Origin: Branchiostoma floridae
Lineage: Eukaryota; Chordata; Leptocardii; Amphioxiformes; Branchiostomatidae
Direction of reading: 5' to 3'
DNA length: 64,000 bases
Assembly: GCF_000003815.2 (NCBI RefSeq)
Contig: NC_049983.1
Coordinates: 14,556,212-14,620,211 of the forward strand
In this document: positions 25,301 to 40,300 of the stretch, piece by piece
Numbering within the stretch: the stretch's first letter is position 1
How the letters are laid out: each line of letters begins with the position of its first letter
Position numbers and translations under genes: made by a program
Notes under the pieces: model-generated
Told to the model about the DNA's origin: nothing
What the model saw: the letters and a program-made list of their open reading frames with translations, nothing else
Database searches by the model: none

Positions 25301-28300
25301 ATTGCAACCGTATGTTTCCCATTGTGAACACTATTTAAATTGAATGACTCTATTTTCCCTCCTTTCCAATGTCCAGTCCATGTCCCATGTGGTACAGGAC
25401 AATGTCCAGTTGCTGGTGGACAGTCTGTTGGAGCTGATGTTCCAAGGTGTTATGACCATAGACAGGACAGGAGAAGTGGCTGTGAGTGTCCAACAATTAT
25501 TATATCTTGCAAATCTATTCCTTTTGTCCCTGCATCCTATATCCAGATGTACAAGCTACAAATGTACGTCTCCTACACTCGAGGAATCGTAGTTACAGCT
25601 GAATTTAGTTAGATTTGAATCAATTTTTACTTTGCAGGGCCACTATGTGTCGTGCCTGATCGGCTTGTTGGGACTTATGAACGAGGAACACTACAGATGT
25701 CTGCTGGAAGGGCTCACAGACAGGAAGAAACTTAGGGTATGGTCACAGCTTTAATCATATTGTTTTCCAGTATGCCAGCTTGAAAATTTACTTCAGTTAA
25801 AACTGCTCAAGAAGACCACTCAGGACTGATAACTTGTCTGTATCTGTGGAAAATAGAAAGACCTGACTTTTAGTAGCAGTTGCATCATTATTTACCGGAC
25901 AGAACCACATGATGTTTTTCTTTCCATTTTTATATCAGGACTTCCTGCTGAGAATATTCATCGTGTTCCGTGAGCTGGTCAAGCAGGACCACTTTCCTCG
26001 GGACTGGGTCACCATGAGAATGCTCACCAACAAGTATGAAATACAGTCATTCTTCTGTAACATTGTCATAAGGACAGTATTCACAAGTAAACTGTTCTTT
26101 TTCTTTAAACATCAGTGCCAAAAGCCATGGCTGGATTGTGGTTGCAGAATATTTTTTAATGTTATAAATTGCACCCTCAACTTCATCATATTCACTTGAA
26201 AAGCCCATGGACAAAAAAACTGCATTTTGCTACCTTGTCATCAAAGGAGTCAAGTGGGTCTTCCAAAGCTATGCAAAATTAGGGACCAAAACCAGAGAAT
26301 AGTTTTGTTTAATTGTTATGTAAGACTCATGTCCATTGTGTACTGAATATGACATCTGCTGTGTTCTCCAGTGTGGTGCTGACTGCTCTGCAGTACTTCT
26401 CCCAGGCCCTGACTGAAACATTCCTCTTCATGTTTGACCAGCAGGTAGGGATGAACTTACAGCAGTCTAAGGATAGGAGCTTGTAAAATTTTGCAAGTTC
26501 ACAAAGTTTGAATGAATGCATGATAAAGATAAAAAGTTTTAGAAGCAAGGAACAGTACTCAATGGTGATGTATATTGGATTACACTGTTGTTGATACAGG
26601 TCATGTACTACCTGTAAATTGTTCCACATGTACACCACACAAGCATTTGATAACTGGCCTTTATGAAAGACTTTGCCATTGTATTGCTGGGATTGATGTT
26701 GGAAAATGATAATATGAGTAGTACAGTATACTGATATATAATATATAATAAGAAATGTAAGTTGATTTGGTAGATGGATATATTTCCCACAGGGGTCTAT
26801 ATCTGCATGTACTCAATGTTTCAGTATCGTCATTTTGCAGTACTGAATACTGTTACAATAGTAATACCTATATAAATCATGACCACACCTTTTCAGCTGT
26901 GGAGCAGCTATTTTGGCCTTGCTGTAGCCTTCCTCACCCAGGCTAGTCTACAACTCGAGAGTTTCACTGAAGCCAAGAGAAACAAGATCCTGGAAAAGTG
27001 AGCAGACCTACTTTTACAGTCATGTCTAACTATTGTTTGTGTGTCTTGTTCTCTTTGCAATTGTTTCACTCTATAAGATGTGATTTTTAATTGTAGGAAA
27101 TCATCAACCTTAAATAGATTTGTGTGCATTAAGTACATGAACCTACATGGACGCGATAAATCAATTAATTACTTGTCAGTTCATAAATGCACAGCTAACA
27201 TCATTTGTGAGACAGGCATGATTAATATTGTATTTCAATATCTGCCCATTGTGTAATATTAATGAAGCTATAGACTCTCTTAATATAAGCCAATTAGTGT
27301 GAGTTCCCATGTGGGATTTCATGCAAAAATCTATGCTGTTTCCCCTTAGGGCAACATTATGATGTGGGATTCCCATATTCCCAGGGGAATTTAGATTATC
27401 TCCCGACCTGTCACTTCGATGCTTTTATCTAATATTGATGTGCCTTTTCTGTGGCAGATACTGTGACATGAGGGTCCCTATGGGGTTTGAGATCCTCTCC
27501 ATGTGGCAGAGTTTAGGTGAGTCATTGGGATCAGTTTTCCCCTGAGAACTCCCCTAGATGATGTCATGTTTTCCAGCTCTAATGGTTATGTACCATTTAC
27601 CGTTGCGGGTTAGTCTTCAGGTTTATCTGCAAGGTTATTAGCTTTTATCTGATTACTGTGGCATTTTTGTTTGGCTTTAGTCACCTATGTTGATGAATGA
27701 GTTGTCAAGTTCTTAAATGGTAAAGACCAGGACGTTATCAAATGTCTATTTATTATGAAACAATGGCAGGTAGGTAGCATTGTAACTTAAGTGTGCTTTG
27801 TCCATCCAAAGCATGCTAAATCTACTATGTTTTGCTGAATTTCCTGTCCACATTTCAATGATATCCCTGTTTCCCCATGTTTGGGCCTTATTCAGTTATT
27901 GTTGTACTGTACATAAATGATAACTATTGTATAGAGACTGAAAGGAGACTTTTGTTTCATCACAGGAGAGCACAAGTTGAACTTCCTTCCTGGCATGGTG
28001 GGGTCCTTCCTGGAGATCTCACTTGTCCCTGAGACAGAGCTGAGGAAGGCTCTCATACCGGTGTTCCACGACATGATGGAGTGTGAACAGGCCACCAGAG
28101 GGAGCTTCAAGGAGGTATGTGCATGTATATTCTACAATATGTTACACTTGCAATGTTTATTGTAGCCTGGATACCAGACTGGCCTGATCTGCTGTAGAAT
28201 TTCCTTGGGGGCATGTTGGCCCTGGAGCCATGGAGTAGGGCTGTATAGTCTGGCATCCCAGCTATGTTTTTCGCAATGATAAGATGCAGTTAAGGACACC

Positions 28301-31300
28301 AGTTTTCAACATCAAGATTTTTGCAGTTTTCTGCTCAGATTAGGTTTTAGGCAGTCAGTCAGATGATATTATGCTCTGAGTAACTCATACTATGTTTGTT
28401 GTTTCCTTTATTGTCCACACATGGAAAGAAAAATACAAAAAAAGTCATTTGTGCTAATATTAGATATGATTTTAACTTGTACAATGGATGGGTCTTTTAT
28501 CTTCTAGCTATTGAAGATATTTTAAGATTGTGAATTCTGTGAACTTGAAGTTAGATTGGTTCTGTTCGTGTTTCCAGGTTGAGTGTGAGATGATTGACAA
28601 GCTGGACATCCTGATCAGTCAGGACAAGGGAGATGATGAGTACAGGGAACTCTTCCACTCCATGTGAGTCAAGGACACGGACTTGCTTGCTTAGATAATA
28701 CCTGAAATAAGCATGTGATAGATGGAATATCAGAGAAAGATTGAAGCTAAACCCAGTTAGCCAAAGTAAGCATAACCACCATCAAATCATCATCATCATC
28801 AATTCAGTCATCTTCTCTGAGTCATCATATTTTGCTTAGTCACTGATGAAAGGTAGTGGATGCTAACTGAAAATCTGACTGTTAAAACAATCTATCCAGT
28901 TGCTTAAGTAACCCTTGTGTGGTGTATCTTATTGCCTGGTGTCATCATTGCCATTTAGAAGAGCAATGTAAGATGTTTTGTAACTCTGTACCTTTTGGCA
29001 TGAATGTGTACTCCAGCTTACTGGACCGTGTGCAGATAGAGAGTGCAGACTGGCAGGAGACTGCAGGGTCATTTGTCAACTCCATGACTAGACTATTGGA
29101 GAGGTTATTAGATTACAGGTCAGTTTTAAACTTTGTTACCATTGTTTTACATTTCAGTGTGTTACTGATCCATATCAGCATTTATGAGTAGGAACAGGCC
29201 TGGTACTTACTTTGGTTAATTCTTGCATATACATGTAATATATATATACTTACAGACAGTGTCAATAATTGTGAAACAACACTTTCACAATGGAAAGTAT
29301 TCTATTGTCCAATTCACTTATACTTGAATTACATTGTGTCTTGTACCTTTCAGACATGTAATGAAGGGCAGTGAGAACAGAGACAAGAGAATGGGGTGCA
29401 CCGTCAGCCTTCTGGTGAGTTTTTCTTTTTTACCATCCACTACGATCCATTGTGAAGTATGGAAATACCAAAAATGGAGTTAAGATTTATGCAGTGAGGT
29501 TATATACATGTAGTTCCAAGTAGTCTGCTCAAAACTGTCCAGGTTATGCATATCTGTTTAACGTTGAACGTTTAAGGGCAGCATGAGTTGAATGTCTTGT
29601 CTATTCATTTATCATTGATCAGTGACACGTTCTAGCCAGCCTGAATTTTTTTTCCATCCCCTGGATTTTGAATGGAAATCCTGTTGAAGGTGCGATGATC
29701 CTAGGGGGGTCTTGGGGCACGCTCCTCAGTAAAAATTTGAAATCCAGACCCTCTAAAACGCTTTTTCCTTTATTTTGAGTGGCAAATTTTGCTAGTAGAC
29801 TCAGCTTGGTCCAATCAATATCTTTATATGCCAATTTTTGTCCAGCACAGATGACTGAATGGTCAAAATTTTTGTCCGTCCCCAGCAGCAAATACTGTCA
29901 AAGGATGGAAGGATGAATGCTGGCTAGAAACCTGCTACATGTATTCATTACAAGTAGATGCCATATTGTTGTTTTTCCCTCCAAAACAGCACTTCTACCA
30001 CAATGACATCCAGCGTGAGGAGATGTACATCCGCTACATCTACAAGCTACACGACATGCACAAGGAGGCAGAGAACTACACGGAGGCGGGCTTCACACTC
30101 CTGCTGCACGCACACATGCTGAACTGGACAGGTCTCATGCTGCCCGAGGACGAGTGGTATCCACGGCAACAGGAACGGGAGAGGAAGGAGAAGATCTACG
30201 TCACTGTCATTGAGTATTTTGACAAGGGGAAGGTGAGATTTGTCATTCATGTGGTGGGAACAGTATTTTTGAAACAGTGGAGCCATAGTCTTGTGTTTCA
30301 GGAAAACTTGTGTGTCTATGGTCTTGTAATCTTCATCTTCAAGTTACATGATGATATGCTTTTAAGTGACATGCATGATGATATGCTTTAAAGTCACAGG
30401 AAAATACCATCTAACAATGAGGGTTTAAAGGTTATAATCATTAAGATAAGTCGACTTCATGAAATTTGCGTGCAAGATTTAATGGTATTGTTCCATCATT
30501 TGTCCCAATCCACTCAGAGCTGGGAGAATGGCATCCCCCTGTGTAAGGAGTTAGCAGTGCAGTATGAGAAGAAGTCATTTGAGTATGCCAAACTCAGTCA
30601 CATATTGGTGAGTACCTCAGCTGTTGTTTTTCAGTCTAAGCTGCATTCAGTTGCAACGACGTTTTTGATATAACTTGATGGGGATTTTCAAATCTTGTGA
30701 AGTGATGTACACTCTGACTTCATTCCTACATAGCAAACCCAAGCCCACTTCTTTGAGAACATCCTGACTGAACTGAGACCAGAACGACCCTTCTTCAGAG
30801 TGGGGTATTATGGGAAGAAGTTTCCCTTCTTTCTCAGGGTAAGTGCACAAGTGTTGTATATCCTGACCATCAGCATCCATCACTTGCTATAGCTTTACCA
30901 TCTTCAATAAAATACAATATAAACAAAGTGTTTTCATCTGTTATGATTTATTGGACCAACATCACAAAAGCAGAGATATTCAGACTTTTTACAAGGGTGG
31001 AAGATCATTGCCTTTGATTATGATACACACATATCTTTATGTTGTACTTGATAGTAGCTTTATCTATTCATTACTATGAGGTATGATACTTCACCCTCCA
31101 GTAAGCTTTGCACATTGTGCCCAATGCTGTGGATGTCATTTTTCTATAGCATGTCGACAAACTGAAAGCAAAGTGCAAATGTATGTCCAACTCTCAAGAT
31201 ACTCACTGTGTAACATATAAACCACAGCACAGCAAATCGGATATTACTGGAAACAAGCAGCCAAGCAACACAGCAAACACAATGCTGGCTGTTTATGATC

Positions 31301-34300
31301 AAACTGAAACATGTCCAAAACAGCACATTAAAAAAAGTTCCTAATGCTAATATATGTACATGTACTTCGAATCTGTACATAGAGAGACAAAAAAACTCAC
31401 AGCAAACTGATTTACCATTATCATACAAATAGCAGCACTGCGTGGTGAAAAGTGGATAAACATTCTATGTTGCCAACATTAGGCAAGTAGCAGCAAAATA
31501 TCATCTTCTCTGCCGTTATTTAGGTAGGTGCCTTAGTCTGATTAGAAATGGGGTAAGGGGTAGCAGTTCCTGTAATCAAACAGAAGTTTATTGTCCTCTG
31601 ATTCTTTGTTCCCCTTGCTACAGAATAAGACGTTTGTGTACCAAGGCCAGCCGTATGAGAAGATTCAGGACTTCAGTCAGCGGCTGCAGACAGAGTTCCC
31701 TAACGCCTCCTTCATGACTCACAACCTGCCACTGGACGATGAAGTCATCAACTCAGACGTGGAATGTATCCTTTTGTACAACCTCTTTCTTCAGGCTAGA
31801 TCAGTAGCCATTTAGTTTCATCATTTTTTTTCCTAAAAAGAGAAGCCCGCAGAATTTTCTTAGTTTTGCATTTTGCTCTTTAACACGTTTTCTGAAATTC
31901 ACTCACATTAAGTACATTAAGAAAATAACTTACCCGAAGCAACTTTTTACTTGCCCGAAATTTTTCTGTGTATTTCTATATATTCTTTTATTATTGGCTC
32001 TACTTTTCTGTGTCTACCAATGTCTAAAGCCATGACTGTGAAAAGTAACCAGTATATGAAAATCTCACTCATGGAAAATCTTACTTAGTGGGGTAGGACA
32101 TGCACTTGTCCGATCGGCACTTTCACTTGCCCAGGACAATTGGACTAGTGGACGTGTCCAACCCTGCTTTAACTTCAAAAGATATTTGGTTGCCTTAACT
32201 TGTGCCACAGATATCCAGATTTGTAAGGCAACCCCAGTACCTAAGGACTCGGACATCCTCCAGGATCAGACAGTGCCAGAGAAGATTGCCTCCTACTACA
32301 GGGCTAACAACATAGACACCTTCGTCTTTGACAGGCCTGTCCACAAGGGTGGTAAAGATGAAAACCTTTTCAAGGTAGACACTACATTTCAAAAATACAC
32401 TTTACCATTTCATCAGATTCAAATCGCAAGTGGCAAAATTGCTCATCATGATCTAATTGGGAATGAATTTGGAAGAGGTGAATAGTAATTGTGATATTAT
32501 AAACATATTGGAATGTATATGTTAATTATAGAACATGTGGCTGGAAAGAACCATCATGGTCACCACAAGCACACTACCTGGCATCCTGAAGTGGTTTGAG
32601 GTCAAGTCTGTTCAAGTGGTATGTACATTTTTACACTTTTTTTTTCATTCTTGTTTTCACTGTCACAGCACTGTTCAGATGATAAGCAAACCACATGTAG
32701 TTGAAAATTTTCATAAAAACTATGTCCTATCTTTAAGCAATTTTCAACAGTCTAAACTTTTAAGAAACACAAGTTTGTAGTTTTGAACAGGGGCTATTCC
32801 TTCAATTTCTTGGCCAGTTGGTGCCACTTGTTGCCTTCATTGTGGTCCCCCAGTTCGTCATGTGCCAGGCCCATCCTGTTGTATGCCACTGCAAGTTTCC
32901 CATTGTCTTTCATTTCTTCTGCCAGGTCCCTTAACTCCATGTAGTATTCCAGGGCCCTCTGTGGTTTCTTGCGCTTGTCCAGGTGCAGGTCCCCCAGCTT
33001 CAGGGTGATATCCCGTTGCTGCTGCTTATCTTCCAGCTCCTTGGCGAAGGCCAGGGCTGTCCCGTACAGCGTGGCAGCTTGTTCGTACTTCCCCCAGGAT
33101 GTGTAGGAGTCGGCCATGTTCTGTTGGCCTATCATCTGGCCCTCCTTGTCGCCGTGACCCTGTTTGATCATGAGGTGTTTCTGGTGCAGCTCCACTGCCT
33201 GCTCGTACTCCCCCACAGCCTGGTACACCAGCCCCATCTTGCTGAACGTGAGAGCAATGTCGTCCTTCAAGTCCAGCTCCTCGGCCATGCTCAACATCTG
33301 CTGGTAAAACTTCATAGCTTTCTTCTGCTCTTTGAACTCTTCTCTGTACAAATCTCCCAGATGCATGGCGAGGGAACACTGCCTCTCCCTGTTCCCTGTC
33401 TCCACAGCGTGTGCCATGGCTGCGGTGTAGTGGAACTTGGCTTTCTTGGGGTTTCCTAGTTTCTTGATGGAAGCGGCAAGGTTCATCTGAGCAGCAACCT
33501 GCTTCAGCTTGTCTCCCATCTCCTCTCTCAGCTGCAGATTCTTCTCTTGCCAGTCAACGGCATCTTCGTACTTTCCCATCATGCCATGGGTCAGACCAAG
33601 TCTGTTGTAGGCTAGTGCCACCTTTTCCTTATCTTGTGTCTCTTCTGCAAGAGCCAGCATCTGTTTGTAGTACTCCACGGCTTTTTTGGGGTTGCCTACA
33701 CCTTCCCTGTGTAGGTCTCCCAGCCTGCTGCATGCTAGGGCCATCTTTGCAGGATCCTTGAGCTCCTCAGACACTACAAGCACCCTCTCATAGTACTTGA
33801 TGGCCACCTCTGGATCATCAAGTGCCTCTCTGTAGAGATCACCCAGCCTGCTGTAGGCTACCACTGCCTTGTTTTTATCCTTTACCTCCTCTGACACTGT
33901 TACCATCTCCTTGTAGTATTTTGCAGCTGTGTTAGGGTCAGCTATCTTATCTCGATACAAATCCCCAAGCCTTGTATAGGACAGTAATATTCCCACCTTG
34001 TCTTGTACCTCCTCCATTAACTTTAGCAACTGTGTGTATCGTTTTGCTGCTGCCTGTGAATCATTGAGATCATCCCTCAGGAGGTCTCCTAGCAACAAGA
34101 GCAGCTGTTTTGTCTGTCCTTTGTTTCCAAGGTCATCTGCTAGTCCCAAGGCAGATTCGTAGTGTTGTTTTGTGTCTGCATACTTCTGGAGGGCCATGCT
34201 GGCCTTGGCAATGCTCTTGTGAGCCGCAATCTGCCCCTCTTTGTTTTCGATGTACCTCCAAGTACGCAGAGTTTTCTGGTACCAGTCTATGGCTGATTGG

Positions 34301-37300
34301 TGGTCTCCTGTCTCCTCATTTGCCGTTCCGACTAGTCTGTAGGCTGTTGCGACCTTTTCCTTGTCCTGCATTTCCTCTGCCATTGTGAGGAGCTGTGTGT
34401 AGTACCAGAGTGCATTGTGTGGATCCCCCATCTGTCCCTGATACAGTTCTCCCAGCTCCAGGGTTGTCATCCACTGCAGCAGCATGCTGCCTGACTTAGC
34501 AGATAGGCCGGCAGCAGATTCATAGTTGGACTTTGCATGGTCATAGTTTCCCAAGATTTTGTATGTCAGACCAGCATTTCTGTGTGCAATGCACTTAGCC
34601 ATGACATCATCTTTCTCTTCCTCATCTTGCATTCTTCGTATCCTCAGGTCCTTCTGGTGCCAGAGTAACGCAGTAACATGCTCCCCCATTGCTCCATACA
34701 CCGTCCCAATCCTGTTGTAGGATAGAGCCATGTTCTCCTCATCATTTATCTTTTCAGCATGGAGCAGCATGTGTTTGTAATACTTCAGTGCAGCTTTCTT
34801 CTCCTTGGCTTCCATGAACTGCATGTCTCCCATGATGTTGCATGCTTGTATCATCGCTGGTCTGTCATTCAGCTCCTCTCCCAGCTTCAGCTCCAGTGTG
34901 TAGTTCTTGAAGGCTGTTTTGGGGTCCCCTAACTTCTTGTGGTACAGGCCGCCCAGAGTTTGGGCTACCTCCAGCTGCTGCTGCTTGTTGTTCTTCTCCT
35001 TCGCCAGCTCCATGACAGACTCGTAGTGTGCCACAGCCTCCGAGACATTCCCTGAACTCAGCAGGGAGGAGGCCATGTTAGCGTGGCAGGCAGAGACTCC
35101 ATCCTTGTTCCCTGTTGTCTTCTCTATCTCCATCATCCTTTCATGGTTCCACATGGCTTCCTTGTGCTTCCCCGAGACATCTAGGGCCACGGCCATCTTG
35201 TTGTAAGTCATGGCCTCCTTTGTCTTGTCGTGCATCTCTTGTGCAGATGTTAACATCTCTTCATAGTACATGATGGCTTTGTTTGGCATCTGCAGCTTGT
35301 GCCAGTACAGGTCTCCTATCTTGCAGTTGATGTCGAACTGTAGGGAACTGTTGCCAGTCTCCTCTGCAGCAGACAGTTCTGTTTGAAGATCGTCAATGGT
35401 CGACTGGGCATCTTGGATTTCATCTGGAGGAAGCAAGAAGGAATTATGCATTTTTTCATACCATATTTAGTGCGTCCTAGTGGTTTAGGATTTATGTGAT
35501 ATGCAATCACCGTCATTGCTATTGCTATCTCAGATATCCAAAGTGACTCGGGTAATGTCTTGTTTGGCATAACCATAGTTGGTTTCATTTATAACAAATG
35601 GGGTAGCTGCAATAAGCAAGCTAACCCAGTACCCAGTAATTACTAAATAGGAAAGGAAATGGCTTGTAACACAATACTGCAAGATAGGGTCTGATGAAGA
35701 GGCTCTGCAATGCCAGTGTCTGTTTGATTGAAACAAAAGCTCCATGTCCAAAACAGCTATAGTACGGTTTCATCTTCTCAGGGACATCCTCTTAGAAACA
35801 GGGCCACCTGTTAGATGTCAGCTGATACAAGACCAACCACTAAATGTTAGATCATGTTTCTCTTGTCTCCTTTGTCCTAGGGTAAGGTAGTTCAGCTGGG
35901 CCTGATTATAGGCAGGCGTTCCCATTAGTCTGAATACAATGTTACCAAACAATGATACTAGATATCTTTCCTGTCTATCTAATTATAAGTGGGCATTAGA
36001 TTCCTGTTTTGTTTTTGTTGTGGGGGTCCCTCTTGTTTTGCAATTTTCTTGGGAGGTATGCCATTCTCTACTTAATTGTGCAAGATTGATATTCATACTG
36101 GTTTATGTGCCTTGGTTGTAAACCATAATGACTTAAGATCATTATCCCCTTTAAATCACAGTGAGACAGTAGACGTGTTGTGTTAGATCTCTTCTGCTTT
36201 TCGGAGAGGTAATGTATTTGCTTCCTTGTTTGATATAACACCACACAAATGTATTCGTCTTACCTGGTGAGGGTTCAGTGTGTACTGTTGTAACAGTGGG
36301 TCTGCTGACTGTGATGTAGCCTGACTCAGGATCCACCCTGAAGCTCCTCCCCTCCCTGGGTTCCTTGTCTTCCCCCAGCTGTAGGGATGATACGCACGGC
36401 ACCAACTCCAGCTCTGGTCCTGTCACCGGGCCTGCTGGTTTCTTCACTCGTTTGAGCGGTGCAGACTTTGTGCTCTTCAGTCTGTCATCCATTGTCAAAC
36501 TGGAACAAATGTATGATTGAAAGAATAAAAAAAATAGGCCATATGTGTAGATGCTTATGAACATCAAAGACTACATGTATGTCTAGGACTTAAATTTGGA
36601 TTTTAGATATGCAACAGCTATGATAACACAAAACTAAAAAGTACGATCTTTCAGTTGTGAAGTATGTCATCTTTGGCAGTTTCTACAGAAAGCTCTGCAG
36701 CCTTTTTTTACAGTGGAAACTGAAATTTTAAAAGACAATAGTAAGTACATCATACAGTAAAGAAGGCAAATGATACAGAAAGAAGTAGACTGACTTACCA
36801 CTAATTTGTGCTGTAAAGCGTCAACAATGTTCGTCAGTCCAGTTTATGTCTGGCAGATGTGGAGATAGTTCCAGACACGTCCTTGTTGGCCAGTTGTCCT
36901 CTCATCAAGAAACACTATAAGCTGAACTGTGCAGATTTTTGAATACAGAAATACCTTACGTGAAGTCAGGCACATACACAATGACGATGTGAGAAACCCG
37001 ACAATGTAAGGTGCTAAAGACCATTATTTACTGCACAGCGTCTGCACTTGAGTCTAGACCATCTCATGTTGTACCTCTGGTAGGGTGGAGAGCACCTAAC
37101 AGTAGTTTGAAATTAAGGCATAACAGACAGCAAGAGAAGAAGTAAAGAAAGTATATAAAGAACTCTGATAAGATAATACAAATCTGTCTATTTGTAGATT
37201 GTAACAGTGCTGGAATTACCTGATTTTAGCACAGCAGATTTTCCTCAACCCACCTACAAATGTAGCACCCCTCCATGGTAGGTGAGATGTTTGGTAACTT

Positions 37301-40300
37301 ACCTGTACAGGGTAAGTAAATAAAGTATCACTGTCAGAAGTAACAAAAGTCTCTTCCTGTAGACAAAGGAGAAAGCCCAATAGTTAGGAAACATATCAAT
37401 AACCACCAGAGTCAATCAACATGGCGATAGGGTTACTGTGTCGTCCATTGTGGATTGGTCACTATGTCATTACAGTTACAATATAGGCTTTGCCTTTTGA
37501 AGCATTGTCACAGCATGTTGGGACTGTCCTATTGATTGATAATAAGAGTCAATCGGTTATACTTGTCCCCACCAGTTAAGATATTCATTTTTCATGTTGT
37601 GTCAAAGATGATATTTTTGGAGCTGTTTCTGCAGCGATATACACTGAAACAAATAAAGGCTGAATTCCAAGCCAGCCAAATCTGGGTCAGTTATGTCGGT
37701 AAAAGAGCAGCATTACACAATTTCAAACCATTGATGTCAATCAAAGAACACTTTGTGCGTCAGGAGATTAGCGTTTTCATGGCGGAAGAATTGGATGCCT
37801 CCGTGGAATCAATAGATGATAATGGAGTAAAAGCCCAATGGTTTCTCCATACAAAATGTAGTTCAGGTTACAGGATAGAGTCTGTATTGAGCAGGGCTGC
37901 CAGGATTTGTTGCGGAAGTCTAAACATTGGCCTATAACATTTGAATAGTCCTTTTTGTTAGTTGTTATGTCTTGTTATGTGTCAACATTAGCATGCCACC
38001 CAAACATAACTGTAATTCATCTTATTCCTTAAGCACTTAACAAAGCTGATGATCCATTTTGACTTTTAGTGGTTGAGTGAGTTGGAAAAGGTGTAAAGCA
38101 ATTAATCTTAGTGAAAATGTTGGTCAAAGTAGAAGATCGGTTGACATGGCTACTTTTGTTCTGGCTTAGTGCATGTATATGGTGGTCCTTATGAAGACAA
38201 CAAATGGGGGCTTCTATTAAATGACCTATCATGACTACCTAGGTTTCTAGCTCCCATGAAAAATCAATATATCTGGAAACTTATGTTTAATGTCAACACA
38301 ATAAAGTACCAAGCTCAAGAACTATAAGCTGCCTGCTCCATCAGAATTAGGCAACATGTAAATTTGCTGTGTTGATCCTTTGGCTCTTGTCGTCTCGGGA
38401 GACAGTCGACAGCTTCAGTCAGGGCCTGAGTCAGTTACTGGTTATTCGTTAAAGTTCTAGCCTGGCAGTGCCTTTGATGATAAGTCGATATCTTGGCACA
38501 GCAGCCTCTTCCACAGAAAGTGCAGGTAAACAGTTCTCCGGTATTTGACCCCTCTTTTCCTTTCTTCCTCCTCTTTCTTGAAGATGGAAATGTGTGTGCA
38601 TGTTGCAGGGCCCCACTGCAAAGCAGTGTAAACCACTGAGTGGACTACCCTGGGTAAAAATGACAGAAATAAATAAACTACATGACTTTGTGTAGATATC
38701 ATCTTGTTGACTGAGTGTCTGACTGTTTCATATACAATAGGTTGAGATCAGCCCTATAGAGACAGCCATCCAGACCATGGATAACATGAACAAGGAGCTG
38801 CGTTCCCTGATCCATCAGCACACCACCGACCAGACCAGGGGTGTACAGATCCTCAGCATGAGGTTAAACGGGGTCATCGATGCTGCTGTCAATGGTGGGA
38901 TCTCTAAGTACCAGGAGGTAAGTTCTCTCTTTGTAGATTCAGCAGTATGGTTTACAGTCAAGCTTGTCCTATTACTGTTATATACAAGTATAAACAGTAG
39001 TTTTCGTTGTACAGTGTACAATACGTGGTGGGAAAAATATGGACAAATGTTTTAGCGGAAGTATTATTGACAAACAGAAAGTACATGTACAGTCTCTTTC
39101 CTATGGTTAACTACAAACTATGAATACAAAATAGCCCTTATACAACAAGTATTTGTAATATCTGCAATATCACGGAACGATCCAGTAAAGCTAATAATGG
39201 GTTTCAGTATCTTTTGTAATAACGAAGCAACCTTTTGTGTAACTACTATTTTTGCTTTATGAGAGTTGGCACATCTGCATATCTAGATAAAATCAAATCT
39301 AATTATGGTATCAAGCCTTTTGAAATCTGTTGAGCAAAGGCCGTCTTTGATTTTGTGTACCCTATTGCACATTTCAATCAGTTAAAAGCATCTTTTTTGC
39401 TTCAGGCCTTCTTTGAGGATGATTACATCAACGCCCACCCTGAGGACCAACAGCTAGTCCAGAGACTGAAGGGTCTGGTCATGGAGCAGGTCTGACAACT
39501 ACACCTGTCTTGTGCCATCTGCTGTAGTGCACTGTACATTTGATAGCAATCCATCCCTGCAAAAGACAAACACTGTCAAGATAAAGAGAGATGTTCATAC
39601 CTATGAGACACACAGACAGCACACCAGATTCTTTACTACTGTTCAGTTTTCCTGCCCATGTCTAGATGTTTGTGCAACAAAAATAATTCTTAGTGTTTTT
39701 TTTTTATATTAGAAATGTTTTGACAAGAAAAACCTGTTGATTGCTGGATTCTATTGTTCATTCATTCCTTCAATTTTGCTGAAATGTGTTAGTAATAAAA
39801 GGTTAATTGAAACTCTAATATGAATTTTTTTGTTAAAAAGGTGAGTGTACTTGAGAGTGGGCTGGCCATCCATGGGAAACTGGCTCCAGCAGAGGTGGTT
39901 CCTCTACACAGGAAGATGGTGGAGATGTTCACAGCCATGAAGGCCAATCTGGCTGGGCAGGTCAGACTCTCTACAAAGTCCACATTTGATATTGCCCGTT
40001 TCTTAACATAAAAAAACTTCTTGTCTGCAAGTAAAATCACTCTTACCTGTCATGGTCTTGAAGGAGGTTAGTTGTCAGTATTGGATGTAGCAGGAAATAT
40101 ATGGACTAGCCACCTGCTGTAGTGTTTGCTCAATTGTGTGTCCTTGGAGCTAAAAACACAGAGATGCGCCCGTCCTATACACTGAAAGGTGTGGGGAGAA
40201 TTTTAACTTAACTTTCAGACAGATTGACAGAGCTTAGCTTAAGAGCCTGAAGATGACATCATATGTGATGCTGCTTTTTGTCCATCCTGTACAGAACTCC

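Noticed and set aside
29619-29891. Minus-strand 90-codon frame
   Set aside because: Lies inside a TIR element, with no recognisable protein.
37536-37937. Plus-strand frame of 133 codons in the DOCK intron
   Set aside because: No recognisable domain, no supporting splice sites, low-complexity intron context.
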